Below, one piece after another: positions 17,381 through 25,834 of a DNA stretch of 64,000 nt. Numbering within the stretch: position 1 is the first letter of the stretch; each line of letters opens with the position of its first letter. The stretch comes from Aquimarina macrocephali JAMB N27 (GTDB lineage: Bacteria; Bacteroidota; Bacteroidia; Flavobacteriales; Flavobacteriaceae): contig NZ_JACA01000033.1 of the NCBI RefSeq assembly GCF_000520995.1, positions 85,988-149,987 on the forward strand, in the 5' to 3' direction. Under the pieces are notes generated by a model. That model made no database searches. It was not told the origin of the DNA and saw only the letters and a list, made by a program, of their open reading frames with translations. A program made the position numbers and the translations under genes.

Positions 17381-19111
17381 AGAAGGAGCTTTTTTTGTTT
17401 GGAGAGAAATTTTTTCTTGCATGGCAGTCTTTTTACTTGCATTATTGCAGTAATCATATGCTTCATAAACTTTTACAAAAAGATTGTTTTTACCAATAGT
17501 ATCAATAAGACCACTGCTAAATATAATATCCCTTGTTGGTCCTATTGCTCCAGCAATGATAAACTGAATACCTTTACTTTTGAGATCTTTGACAATCTGT
17601 TTGAGTACATGTACAGCGCTGCTGTCGATATAATTTATAGCTTCTGCATTAAGAATAATGGTGTTAAGCTCTTTTCCTTTTAAATCAACCTGTTTATAGA
17701 GTTCTTTTTTGAAATAGTCTTTATTTCCGAAATACAACTGAGCATCAAAACGAATAATCAGAATATACTGTTGCGTTTCAATATCATTACTAAAACGATT
17801 AATGTTTTTGAAGTAATTGGTTCCTTTTATTTTCCCCAAAACTGCGATGTGAGGTTTTGAAGTTCGGTAGACTAATATCAACAAAGAGAATAGTACACCA
17901 GATAGTATTCCTTCTTTAATGCCAATGATAAGAGTAATTAAAAAGGTAAGAAGGAGAAGACCAAATTCATCTTTTCTGTTTTTAAAAAGTACAATAGGAT
18001 ATTTTAGATCGATTAACCCAAATACTGCTACCATAATTATAGCTGCGAGAATCGCGTTGGGTAAAAAATAAAAAAGAGGAGTTAGGAATAATAAAGTTAA
18101 TCCAACTACAACAGCACTTATAATTGGTGCTATACCTGTTTTTGCGCCAGCTTGATCATTAACTGCTGTTCTGGAAAAACCACCTGTTGTTGGATAAGAT
18201 TGAAATAAGGAGCCGATAATATTAGACGTTCCCAGAGCAATTAGCTCCTGATTTGGATCGATTTCATATTCTGTATGTTTTTCTTCTACGGCTTTGGCTA
18301 CAGAAATAGCTTCCATAAAAGCAATAAGAGCCAAAGTAAAAGCTATGGGTACAAGTTCCGAAATTCTGGAATAATCAACAGAAGGTATTCCAAATTCTGG
18401 TAACCCTTTTGGTATTGTACCAACGATTTTTACACCCAGATCATCTATACCCGAGGTATAGACACTAACGATTCCAAAAATAACTACAATTAATGCTGCA
18501 GGGATTTTTTGGTTTATTTTTTTTATAATTTTGATGAGTACAATTGCAAGAATACCAATGCCCAAGGTCAAAAAATTAGTTTGATCTAATGTTTTGAATG
18601 CATTATGTAATAAAATATGCACTTGGTTGCTACGCTCAATTTCTGTTCCTAGTATATGTTTTAATTGGCTAAGTCCAATAATAATTGCAGCAGCAGAGGT
18701 AAAACCACTTATGACTGGTTTGGATAAAAAGTTTACCAAAAAACCCATTTTTAATACTCCCAGGATAAACTGAATACTACCCATAAAAAGAGAGAGAAAA
18801 ATAGCCATAGTGATGTATTCTTCAATACCCGAAAGTGAGAGTGCACCCAATCCAGACGCTACAAGAAGGGAATCCATTGCTACGGGCCCTACTGCCAATT
18901 GTCGAGAGGTACCCATTATAGCATAAACCACTTGCGGAATTAGTGCAGCGTATAATCCAAATACAGGAGGTAGACCTGCAATCATGGCATAAGCCATTCC
19001 TTGTGGGATAAGCATTATACCAACAGTTACACCTGCCGCAATATCTCCTGATAAAAACTTTTTTTTATAATCAGGAAGCCATTGAAAAACAGGAAGATAT
19101 CGTTTTAACAT
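17372..19111 (-). CDS. SulP-family anion transporter with STAS domain
   Basis: A 579-residue SLC26/SulP transporter. The N-terminal part has the family signature 'DIAAGVTVGIMLIPQGMAYA' and about 12-14 transmembrane helices to about residue 410 ('NIIGSLFQSYPTTGGFSRTA' is a conserved loop). A cytoplasmic STAS domain follows ('TIILNAEAINYIDSSAVHVL', about residues 485-505). Members carry sulfate, bicarbonate or other anions. Here, in a sulfide-oxidation cluster under the same operator, export of sulfite/thiosulfate/sulfate, or uptake of a sulfur oxyanion, is the reasonable inference. Canonical length, no sign of damage. Confidence 0.92.
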   Translation of the reverse strand: MLKRYLPVFQWLPDYKKKFLSGDIAAGVTVGIMLIPQGMAYAMIAGLPPVFGLYAALIPQVVYAIMGTSRQLAVGPVAMDSLLVASGLGALSLSGIEEYITMAIFLSLFMGSIQFILGVLKMGFLVNFLSKPVISGFTSAAAIIIGLSQLKHILGTEIERSNQVHILLHNAFKTLDQTNFLTLGIGILAIVLIKIIKKINQKIPAALIVVIFGIVSVYTSGIDDLGVKIVGTIPKGLPEFGIPSVDYSRISELVPIAFTLALIAFMEAISVAKAVEEKHTEYEIDPNQELIALGTSNIIGSLFQSYPTTGGFSRTAVNDQAGAKTGIAPIISAVVVGLTLLFLTPLFYFLPNAILAAIIMVAVFGLIDLKYPIVLFKNRKDEFGLLLLTFLITLIIGIKEGILSGVLFSLLILVYRTSKPHIAVLGKIKGTNYFKNINRFSNDIETQQYILIIRFDAQLYFGNKDYFKKELYKQVDLKGKELNTIILNAEAINYIDSSAVHVLKQIVKDLKSKGIQFIIAGAIGPTRDIIFSSGLIDTIGKNNLFVKVYEAYDYCNNASKKTAMQEKISLQTKKAPSVT

Positions 19112-19130
19112 GTATGTGCAGATTTATAAC

Positions 19131-19174
19131 TAAAAGTAATTGAACATTAATATATGATCAGTAACATTGGTTAC
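19131..19174 (-). promoter_or_regulatory. Crp/Fnr operator and -7 box of the SulP gene
   Basis: Perfect GTAAC-ATTG-GTTAC at 19161-19174, then 22 bases, then TACTTTTA (minus strand, 19138-19131). It sits in the 67-base gap between the Crp/Fnr gene and the SulP gene. Confidence 0.8.
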
Positions 19175-19178
19175 ATAG

Positions 19179-19814
19179 CTATGATAAATCAAGAATTTTG
19201 ATATAATTTCTATGTAGTTCTATTTTATCTATTTGTTCTAGTTTTTTTAATAAACGAGATATTACCACCCTCGAACTATGTAGCTCCTGTGCAATTTCCT
19301 GATGTGTATTACGAATAATATACTCTTTATTAACTCGTGATTTTTCCTTAAGATAATTAACCAGACGTTCATCCATTCTATCAAATGCAATACTATCCAA
19401 AGTGATAAGGAGTTCGTTTAATCGATTATGATAACTTTCAAAAACAAAATTCCTCCAGGATTTGTATTTGGCTGTCCATTCTTCCATTTTTCTAATAGGA
19501 ATCATAATTAGTTTGGTGTCTACTTCTGCTATTGCCCTTATTTCACTTTGGGTTTGGCCAATGCAACAAGTCATTGTCATCGAACAGGTATCACCTTGTT
19601 CCAGGTAATATAATAACAACTCATCTCCTTCTTTGTCTTCTCTAAGTACTTTTACTACACCAGACACAAGTAATGGCATTCCTTTAATGTAATCCCCAAT
19701 CTCGATCAATTTATATCCTTCAGGAACTTCTCTAAAAGTCCCGACTTGTAGTATGTCATTTATCAAAGCATTTTCAAACTGGCGTCCGTAGCTGTTTTTT
19801 AATTCTTGAATCAT
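19179..19814 (-). CDS. Crp/Fnr-family transcriptional regulator of the sulfide cluster
   Basis: A 211-residue regulator: an N-terminal cyclic-nucleotide-binding-like beta-roll (about residues 20-120), a dimer helix, and a C-terminal winged helix with recognition region 'THQEIAQELHSSRVVISRLL' (about 169-188). The effector region has cysteines C77, C83 and C84 in 'CSMTMTCCIG', not the N-terminal Cys set of [4Fe-4S] FNR. In a sulfide cluster these suggest thiol or persulfide sensing; that is inference. Its ATG overlaps the stop of the DUF983 gene (ATGA), so it is translated from the same transcript, whose promoter carries the same operator: likely autoregulation. Confidence 0.9.
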   Translation of the reverse strand: MIQELKNSYGRQFENALINDILQVGTFREVPEGYKLIEIGDYIKGMPLLVSGVVKVLREDKEGDELLLYYLEQGDTCSMTMTCCIGQTQSEIRAIAEVDTKLIMIPIRKMEEWTAKYKSWRNFVFESYHNRLNELLITLDSIAFDRMDERLVNYLKEKSRVNKEYIIRNTHQEIAQELHSSRVVISRLLKKLEQIDKIELHRNYIKILDLS

Positions 19815-20209
19815 TTTGAATCTTGTTTGGCTTTGGCTATAGAGGCATCATAGGTAAAGAAAAAATTAGCCCAAATTAATTTTGAAACCGCTCCGATGTA
19901 TGGCATTAAAAGTATAAGGGCTACAACAATGGTGATAAAAATATGGATTGGAGTCAGATCTAATCCAAACAGTTGTATAAGTATGAAAACAGCAACGCTA
20001 ATGGCTATACCAACGGCATAAGAAACATACATAGAACCATAATAAAAACTTGGCTCTATACTATATTTTAACTGACAGGAAGGACATCTTTTTTTTACCT
20101 TATTAAAACGTCCCAAATGATATGGGTTAGCTTCTAGAAATGCCCCATTATGGCATCGTGGGCATTTTAAAGACAATATGCTATATAACTTTGAACCTTT
20201 ACCAAACAT
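19811..20209 (-). CDS. DUF983 zinc-ribbon membrane protein
   Basis: A 132-residue protein with a Cys4 zinc-ribbon ('LKCPRCHNG' and 'KRCPSC') followed by two transmembrane helices ('VGIAISVAVFILIQLFGL' and 'IFITIVVALILLMPYIGAV'). DUF983 members are small membrane proteins of unknown role found in Bacteroidota and alphaproteobacteria. I chose the start at 20209 because the -7 promoter box lies at 20226-20233, so the upstream in-frame ATG at 20242 would be outside the transcript. It shares a 4-base overlap with the regulator gene and leads the pair. Confidence 0.85.
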   Translation of the reverse strand: MFGKGSKLYSILSLKCPRCHNGAFLEANPYHLGRFNKVKKRCPSCQLKYSIEPSFYYGSMYVSYAVGIAISVAVFILIQLFGLDLTPIHIFITIVVALILLMPYIGAVSKLIWANFFFTYDASIAKAKQDSK

Positions 20210-20225
20210 GTTGATGAATTTTGGA

Positions 20226-20269
20226 TAAAAGTAAAGCTTCACAAAAATAATATCAGTAACAAAGGTTAC
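20226..20269 (-). promoter_or_regulatory. Crp/Fnr operator and -7 box of the DUF983-regulator pair
   Basis: Perfect GTAAC-AAAG-GTTAC at 20256-20269, then 22 bases, then TACTTTTA (minus strand, 20233-20226). Implies that the Crp/Fnr gene controls its own transcription. Confidence 0.8.
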
Positions 20270-20894
20270 ATATAAAAAAGATGTTTTTAATTTTAGGTAA
20301 GGGTGTTACAATGCTTTCAGTTCATTCATGTAAATGATACTTAGTGTTATAAATTAGGTAATCATCATGGATACGATTTAAGATTTTGATAACTATTAAG
20401 TTAAAAATGTAAAAGTTTAACAAAATTTTAAATATACTCAGATTCAGTGATTCGGGTATTTTGTTTGGGATTTTTTGATAATGTATTAAATGATTTTATT
20501 TGATTTATTATATTGATAATCAGATGATTAAGTGTTTTTGGTGAATAAGGCGGTTTTAGGATACGAAAATTCTTACTCCTTTTTTAACATTTTAGGGTAC
20601 TATTGTTATTTGACATAATTTTTCTACTTTTAATGCTGTGCTAAAAATAAAAAACTGACCTTATTGACTTCTTTTTAGTATGATATGGTTTTTAATATGG
20701 GGGGTAATATTCAAGAGTAAAGAAACTAGTATTAGTTTTTGACTATTTCTAAAAAAAATAAAAAGTGTATTTCCTCATAATGATAGACATTGCTTTAATG
20801 ATTTATGTCTATAAATTTAGATTAGTACCTATTGAATTAATTAAAAAAGAAAAAATCACAACTAATAATTAATTAAATATTCATTCAATCAAAA
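20270..20894. other. Intergenic region with no gene recognised
   Basis: About 640 bases between the divergent sulfide cluster and tldD. It is very AT-rich with no credible open frame, RNA gene or repeat. It must hold the tldD promoter, but I could not find a clean TAnnTTTG box. A long untranslated leader is possible. Confidence 0.5.
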
Positions 20895-20901
20895 AAGGAG
20901 G
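20895..20901 (+). promoter_or_regulatory. Perfect Shine-Dalgarno sequence before tldD
   Basis: AAGGAGG, seven bases before the ATG at 20909. Strong Shine-Dalgarno sites are rare in Bacteroidota, so this fixes the start and stands out from its neighbours. Confidence 0.75.
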
Positions 20902-20908
20902 TTTATAT

Positions 20909-22549
20909 ATGAAACGAAGAGACTTTGTTAAATATGCAGGAATAGGATCAGGCGCTTTAATGATGCCTTCCCTGATGATGGGGAATAATATTCCGGTAGA
21001 AGCATTGCTAAATCCAGGTATGGACGTAGCAATCAAAAAGAAATTAGCGGATGTAGCGTTAAACACCGCAAAATCTATGGGAGCATCATATGCCGATGCC
21101 AGAATAGGAAGGTATTTAAATCAATATGTGTTTACCAGAGAAGATAAAGTACAGAATGTGGTAAATACAGAATCTTTTGGTATAGGAATTCGAGTGGTAG
21201 CAAATGGTACATGGGGTTTTGCTTCTACGAATAATGTTTCGGATGCAGGTATTAAAAAAGCAACCGAACAAGCTATTGCTATTGCTAAAGCTAATTCAAA
21301 GATTCAGAAAGTTCCTGTAAAATTAGCACCGGTACAGTCATATGGAGAAGTATCCTGGAAAACTCCAATTAAAAAAGACTTTAAAAATGTACCAGTTTCA
21401 GAAAAAGTAGATCTCTTACTTAGTGCTAATGCAGCAGCGTTGAAAAATGGAGCAAACTTTGTTAATTCGGGTCTTTTTATGGTAAATGAACAGAAGTATT
21501 TTGCTTCTACAGAAGGATCTTATATCGATCAGGACGTACACCGTATATGGCCAACTTTTACAGTAACAGCTATAGATCGAGCATCTAATAAATTTAAATC
21601 ACGTCAGGCAATGAGTGCACCTATGGGAATGGGGTATGAATATATGGATGGTTTGGATTCTGAAAAATTAGAAGGCCCTGCTGGACTAAGACTGTATAGA
21701 GGTAGCTATGATATGATAGAGGATGCTACTCTGGCAGCCAAGCAAGCAAAAGAAAGACTTACTGCCAAATCTGTTGAAGCTGGTAAATATGATCTTGTTT
21801 TAGAACCTAATCATTTAGGGTTAACAATTCATGAGTCTGTAGGTCACCCATTAGAATTGGATCGTGTTCTTGGATACGAAGCCAATTATGCAGGTACAAG
21901 TTTTGCTACACTGGATAAATGGAAATCAAAGAACTTTAAATATGGAAGTGATATTGTAAATCTGGTAGCAGATAAAACACAAGTAGGATCTCTTGGAGCT
22001 GTTGGATATGATGATGAAGGAGTGAAAACTAAGCAGTGGGATCTTGTACGTAACGGTATATTAACCAATTATCAAGCTATTCGTGATCAAGTACATATGA
22101 TTGATCAGAACGAATCGCATGGTTGCTGTTATTCTCAGAGCTGGAATGATGTACAATTTCAGCGTATGCCTAATGTCTCATTAGAAGCAGGCAAAGAGAA
22201 ATATGGTGTTTCTGATATGATTAAAGATGTAGAAAAAGGTATTTATATTGCTGGTAGAGGATCATACTCTATTGATCAGCAACGATATAACTTTCAATTT
22301 GGAGGAACTGCATTTTACGAAATTAAGAATGGAGAGATTGTAGGGATGTTAGATGACGTTGCCTATCAATCTAATACGCAGGAGTTTTGGAATTCTTGTG
22401 CTAAAATATGTGATAAGAGTGATTATCGCATGTTCGGTTCATTTTTTGATGGTAAGGGCCAGCCTTCTCAGATAAGTGCTGTATCACATGGTAGCTCTAC
22501 TACCAGGTTTAATAATGTAAATGTGATCAATACGGGTAGAACTATTTAA
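20909..22549 (+). CDS. tldD: TldD-family metalloprotease subunit with Tat signal
   Basis: A 546-residue TldD/PmbA-family zinc peptidase subunit; the TldD/TldE pair cleaves unfolded peptides such as microcin and CcdA precursors in E. coli. The active site 'HESVGHPLELD' gives HExxxH at His308-Glu309-His313. Unlike the cytoplasmic E. coli enzyme, it starts 'MKRRDFVKYAGIGSGALMMP', a twin-arginine signal followed by a hydrophobic stretch, which predicts export of the folded protein. The length exceeds E. coli TldD by about the signal. Start chosen on a perfect Shine-Dalgarno. The gene for the partner subunit follows 32 bases later. Confidence 0.92.
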   Translation: MKRRDFVKYAGIGSGALMMPSLMMGNNIPVEALLNPGMDVAIKKKLADVALNTAKSMGASYADARIGRYLNQYVFTREDKVQNVVNTESFGIGIRVVANGTWGFASTNNVSDAGIKKATEQAIAIAKANSKIQKVPVKLAPVQSYGEVSWKTPIKKDFKNVPVSEKVDLLLSANAAALKNGANFVNSGLFMVNEQKYFASTEGSYIDQDVHRIWPTFTVTAIDRASNKFKSRQAMSAPMGMGYEYMDGLDSEKLEGPAGLRLYRGSYDMIEDATLAAKQAKERLTAKSVEAGKYDLVLEPNHLGLTIHESVGHPLELDRVLGYEANYAGTSFATLDKWKSKNFKYGSDIVNLVADKTQVGSLGAVGYDDEGVKTKQWDLVRNGILTNYQAIRDQVHMIDQNESHGCCYSQSWNDVQFQRMPNVSLEAGKEKYGVSDMIKDVEKGIYIAGRGSYSIDQQRYNFQFGGTAFYEIKNGEIVGMLDDVAYQSNTQEFWNSCAKICDKSDYRMFGSFFDGKGQPSQISAVSHGSSTTRFNNVNVINTGRTI

Positions 22550-22581
22550 AACATTGTTTTACAATAAATACAAAAAACATC

Positions 22582-23898
22582 ATGGCAATATATACAAAAG
22601 AAGAAGCAAAGCAAATTATGGAAAAGGCATTAAGCTTTTCTACAGCAGATGCTTGCGAAATTAATTTAAACGGAAGCGAAAGTGGTAATATCCGCTATGC
22701 GCGAAATACTGTATCTACCGCTGGTCACAGATCTAATCAAACCTTGGTAGTACAATCAAATTTTGGTAAAAAATCGGGCACAGCTACGATTGACGAATTT
22801 GATGATGAATCTTTAAAAAAAGTAGTAAAAAGAGCTGAAGAACTGGCGAAACTTTCTCCAGAAAATCCAGAGTTTATGGAACCTCTAGGCCCGCAAACCT
22901 ATGATGAGTCTATTACTTTTAGTGAAGCAACCGCAAACATTACACCAGAGTATCGTGCTAATGTAGCAAACAGTAGTATTGAACCTGCTGCAGCTAAGGA
23001 TGTTACAGCTGCCGGATTTTTTGATGACTCCTCAAGATTTAGTGCAATGCTAAACTCTAAAGGATTGTTTGCTTATAATAAATCTACAGATTCTAATTTT
23101 ACCGTTACTATGAGAAGTAATGATGGTACCGGATCGGGTTGGGTATCCAGAGATTACAATGATATCAGTAAATTTAACGCTGGTGAAGCTTCAAAAATAG
23201 CGATAGATAAAGCGTTGATGTCTAGAGAAGCTAAAGCAATAGAACCAGGTAAATACACTGTAATACTTGAGCCAGCAGCATCAATTGGCCTATTGGGTAA
23301 TATGGGAAGATCTTTAAATGCCCGTAGAGCAGATGAAGGACGAAGTTTTATGTCTAAAGAAGGTGGAGGAACTAAATTAGGAGAAAAAATAGTAGACGAA
23401 CGAGTAAATATATGGTCAAATCCTTTAGATCCTGAAGTTCCTACCAGTACCTGGAATGGGCAAGGGCAGCCATTGAAAAAAACTAGCTGGATAGAAAAAG
23501 GAGCAGTAAAAAACCTTGCATATAGTCGATATTGGGCAGAACAAAAAAAAGTAAAACCTGTGCCTTTTCCTTCTAATTTCATTATGCAGGGAGGTGATGC
23601 TTCTCTAGAAGATCTTATCAAGAATACCAAAAAAGGAATTTTGGTTACCAGATTGTGGTATATTAGAAATGTAGATCCTCAAACTCTTTTATATACTGGT
23701 CTTACACGAGACGGAACGTTCTATATCGAGAATGGAAAAATAAAGCATCCGATAAAGAATTTTAGATTTAATGAGAGTCCGATCATTATGCTTAATAATC
23801 TTGAGACACTCGGTAAGCAAGTTAGAATAGATGGTAATTTAGTACCTTATATGAAGATAAGAGATTTCACATTTACCAGCTTGTCTGATGCAGTATAA
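22582..23898 (+). CDS. TldE/PmbA-family partner subunit
   Basis: A 438-residue TldE/PmbA-family protein, the partner that forms the active heterodimer with TldD. It has the family fold ('YARNTVSTAGHRSNQTLVVQ', 'MRSNDGTGSGWVSRDYND', 'YTVILEPAASIGLLGNMG') but no HExxxH, as expected for the non-catalytic subunit. No signal peptide is visible, which is odd given the Tat signal on its partner: it may be carried across with TldD in a hitchhiker complex, or the pair may not act together. A strong terminator follows 17 bases after the stop. Confidence 0.88.
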   Translation: MAIYTKEEAKQIMEKALSFSTADACEINLNGSESGNIRYARNTVSTAGHRSNQTLVVQSNFGKKSGTATIDEFDDESLKKVVKRAEELAKLSPENPEFMEPLGPQTYDESITFSEATANITPEYRANVANSSIEPAAAKDVTAAGFFDDSSRFSAMLNSKGLFAYNKSTDSNFTVTMRSNDGTGSGWVSRDYNDISKFNAGEASKIAIDKALMSREAKAIEPGKYTVILEPAASIGLLGNMGRSLNARRADEGRSFMSKEGGGTKLGEKIVDERVNIWSNPLDPEVPTSTWNGQGQPLKKTSWIEKGAVKNLAYSRYWAEQKKVKPVPFPSNFIMQGGDASLEDLIKNTKKGILVTRLWYIRNVDPQTLLYTGLTRDGTFYIENGKIKHPIKNFRFNESPIIMLNNLETLGKQVRIDGNLVPYMKIRDFTFTSLSDAV

Positions 23899-23914
23899 AT
23901 TTAATTCATAACAT

Positions 23915-23958
23915 AAACTGGTCATTTTGATTAGCTTCATTTTGACCAGTTTTTTCTT
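23915..23958 (+). terminator. Terminator of the tldD-tldE operon
   Basis: Perfect 10-base inverted repeat AAACTGGTCA (23915-23924) / TGACCAGTTT (23943-23952), followed directly by a T run (TTTTCTTTC). Separates the TldD/TldE pair from the MoxR operon. Confidence 0.8.
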
Positions 23959-24038
23959 TCTTAACGATCTTAATCTTTAATTGTAATTTGTATCACAAAG
24001 GATTAACATATTTCTGAAAGTTAAAACAATAAACTGCA

Positions 24039-24659
24039 TTGAGTAACAAGTTTTTCTTTACAAGATTACAATATGAGTCAGGAGATTGGGATGTAGATCA
24101 AAGAATGCCTTCTAACCTTTTAAACTCCCTGGTGGAGTATACTACCCTGAAAGTAGATACACAAGAGAGAATAATCACTTTAAGCAGTGATGAGATATTC
24201 AAGAGCCCATTTTGCTATATATCAGGGCATAAACTTGTACAGTTTACTAAGAAAGAAAGAGAGAACTTTAAGAAGTATGTGAATAATGGGGGATTCGTAT
24301 TTGCAGATGATTGTAATCACGATATCGATGGTTTATTTTCTAAATCATTTGAACGTCAAATGGAAGATATTTTTGGCCCTCAGCAATTAAAAAAAATCCC
24401 TAATGATCATGAAATATATAACGTATTCTTCGAATTTGAAGATGGTCCGCCGACTACTTCACAGGAACTTAACGGATGGGGAGATGATATTGTACATGAT
24501 TATTTAAAAGCCATTGAAATTAATGGTAGGATAGGGGTCCTGTTCAGCAATAAAGATTATGGTTGCGAATGGGATTATGATTTTAGAAATAAACGGTGGT
24601 ATAAAATTGATAATACCCGTTTTGGAGTAAATATAGTGATGTATGCATTAACATCATAA
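24039..24659 (+). CDS. DUF4159 protein
   Basis: A 206-residue protein of the DUF4159 family, read from a TTG start ('MSNKFFFTRLQYESGDWD'). Conserved features are 'SGHKLVQFTKKERENFKKYV', 'GGFVFADDCNHDI' and a Trp/Tyr-rich end. The fold is related to class I glutamine amidotransferase-like domains, as found in other membrane proteins of MoxR clusters, but without an obvious Cys-His-Glu triad. No signal peptide is seen. It begins the MoxR operon (10 bases before the MoxR ATG). Function unknown; co-occurrence with MoxR and Bat genes is common in Bacteroidota. Confidence 0.82.
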   Translation: MSNKFFFTRLQYESGDWDVDQRMPSNLLNSLVEYTTLKVDTQERIITLSSDEIFKSPFCYISGHKLVQFTKKERENFKKYVNNGGFVFADDCNHDIDGLFSKSFERQMEDIFGPQQLKKIPNDHEIYNVFFEFEDGPPTTSQELNGWGDDIVHDYLKAIEINGRIGVLFSNKDYGCEWDYDFRNKRWYKIDNTRFGVNIVMYALTS

Positions 24660-24669
24660 AAGAAGATGT

Positions 24670-25686
24670 ATGGATAAAAATTTAGCAAGTATTGAACAAG
24701 AGGTGAATGTACTTACAGAAAAACTTACTAATTTAAAAAAAGAAATTGGTAAGGTGATCACTGGGCAGGAGGAAACCGTAGAACAATTACTTATTACTTT
24801 TCTGGCAGGAGGACACGCACTATTAGAAGGAGTTCCTGGATTGGCAAAAACCTTGATGATTAGAACATTGGCGCAGGCTATTGATTTAAAATTTAAAAGA
24901 ATACAATTCACTCCGGATTTAATGCCATCTGATATCATAGGTACAGAAATACTCGAAGAAGACTATAGTACAGGAAAGAAATTTTTTAAATTTAATAAGG
25001 GGCCCATCTTTGCCAATATTATATTGGCGGATGAAATTAACCGAACACCACCAAAAACCCAGGCAGCTCTATTAGAAGCGATGCAGGAATTTGAGGTTAC
25101 CTACTCTGGTAAAACCTATGCTCTGGACAAGCCATTTTTTATTCTCGCTACTCAAAATCCTATAGAACAATCAGGGACATTTATGCTTCCAGAAGCACAA
25201 CAAGATCGTTTTCTGTTATATATAAAAATTGGATACCCCAGTGAGTTAGAAGAAACTACTATTTTAAAAAATACTACAGGCACCAAAAAGGAAACACTTA
25301 ATAAAGTAATTACAGGAGAGGATATATTAAGATTACAAGACCTGGTAAGAGAAGTACCCATTAGTGATGATCTAATCACATTTGTAAGTAAGCTAATACG
25401 GGCAACAAGACCAGAAACCACTACAAATGCATATGTAAAAGAGTGGGTAAATTGGGGAGCAGGGCCGAGAGCAGGTCAGGCAATGATATTAACAGCCAAA
25501 GCTAGAGCTTTGATAAAGAGACGCTTATCGGTTACGCTAGAGGATATAGAGCATGTAGCCATACCAGTATTACGCCATAGAGTTATTGTAAATTTTAGAG
25601 CAGAATCTGAAGGGATAACATCAGATGAGGTTACTCATCAACTATTAAAAGCTATTCCGGTAGCTACAAATGGAAAAAATAAGTGA
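24670..25686 (+). CDS. MoxR-type AAA+ ATPase
   Basis: A 338-residue AAA+ ATPase of the MoxR class, thought to act as a chaperone that matures or remodels partner proteins together with von Willebrand A-domain proteins. Walker A 'GVPGLAKT' (about residues 54-61), Walker B 'LADEINRTPPKTQAALLEAM', sensor 1 'LATQNPIEQSGTF', and a C-terminal lid with 'WGAGPRAGQAMILTAKARAL' are intact. Followed by a DUF58 gene after a 146-base gap that holds an inverted-repeat element, then the BatA-like gene. Confidence 0.94.
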   Translation: MDKNLASIEQEVNVLTEKLTNLKKEIGKVITGQEETVEQLLITFLAGGHALLEGVPGLAKTLMIRTLAQAIDLKFKRIQFTPDLMPSDIIGTEILEEDYSTGKKFFKFNKGPIFANIILADEINRTPPKTQAALLEAMQEFEVTYSGKTYALDKPFFILATQNPIEQSGTFMLPEAQQDRFLLYIKIGYPSELEETTILKNTTGTKKETLNKVITGEDILRLQDLVREVPISDDLITFVSKLIRATRPETTTNAYVKEWVNWGAGPRAGQAMILTAKARALIKRRLSVTLEDIEHVAIPVLRHRVIVNFRAESEGITSDEVTHQLLKAIPVATNGKNK

Positions 25687-25834
25687 TACCAATTTAATCG
25701 TATCAAAGGTATAGTTGTTTTTTCTTATAAAGACACTGTGAATACATTACATAGCCTTCTACGAGATATATGAACAAGAAATTTAGAGCTAAAAAAAGGA
25801 GCCGATATGCGATATTTTAAAGTTAAATTGGTAT
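25686..25834. mobile_element. Possible MITE-like element between MoxR and DUF58 genes
   Basis: A 149-base segment bounded by a perfect 12-base inverted repeat, ATACCAATTTAA (25686-25697) and TTAAATTGGTAT (25823-25834). The left end touches the MoxR stop codon and the right end includes the first bases of the DUF58 ATG. It has no coding frame. Either a small non-autonomous transposon or a structured mRNA spacer. Confidence 0.45.

Noticed and set aside
20210..20242. Longer DUF983 protein starting at the upstream ATG (20242)
   Set aside because: The -7 promoter box at 20226-20233 lies downstream of that ATG, so it would not be in the transcript; the spacing is the same as in the sister promoters.
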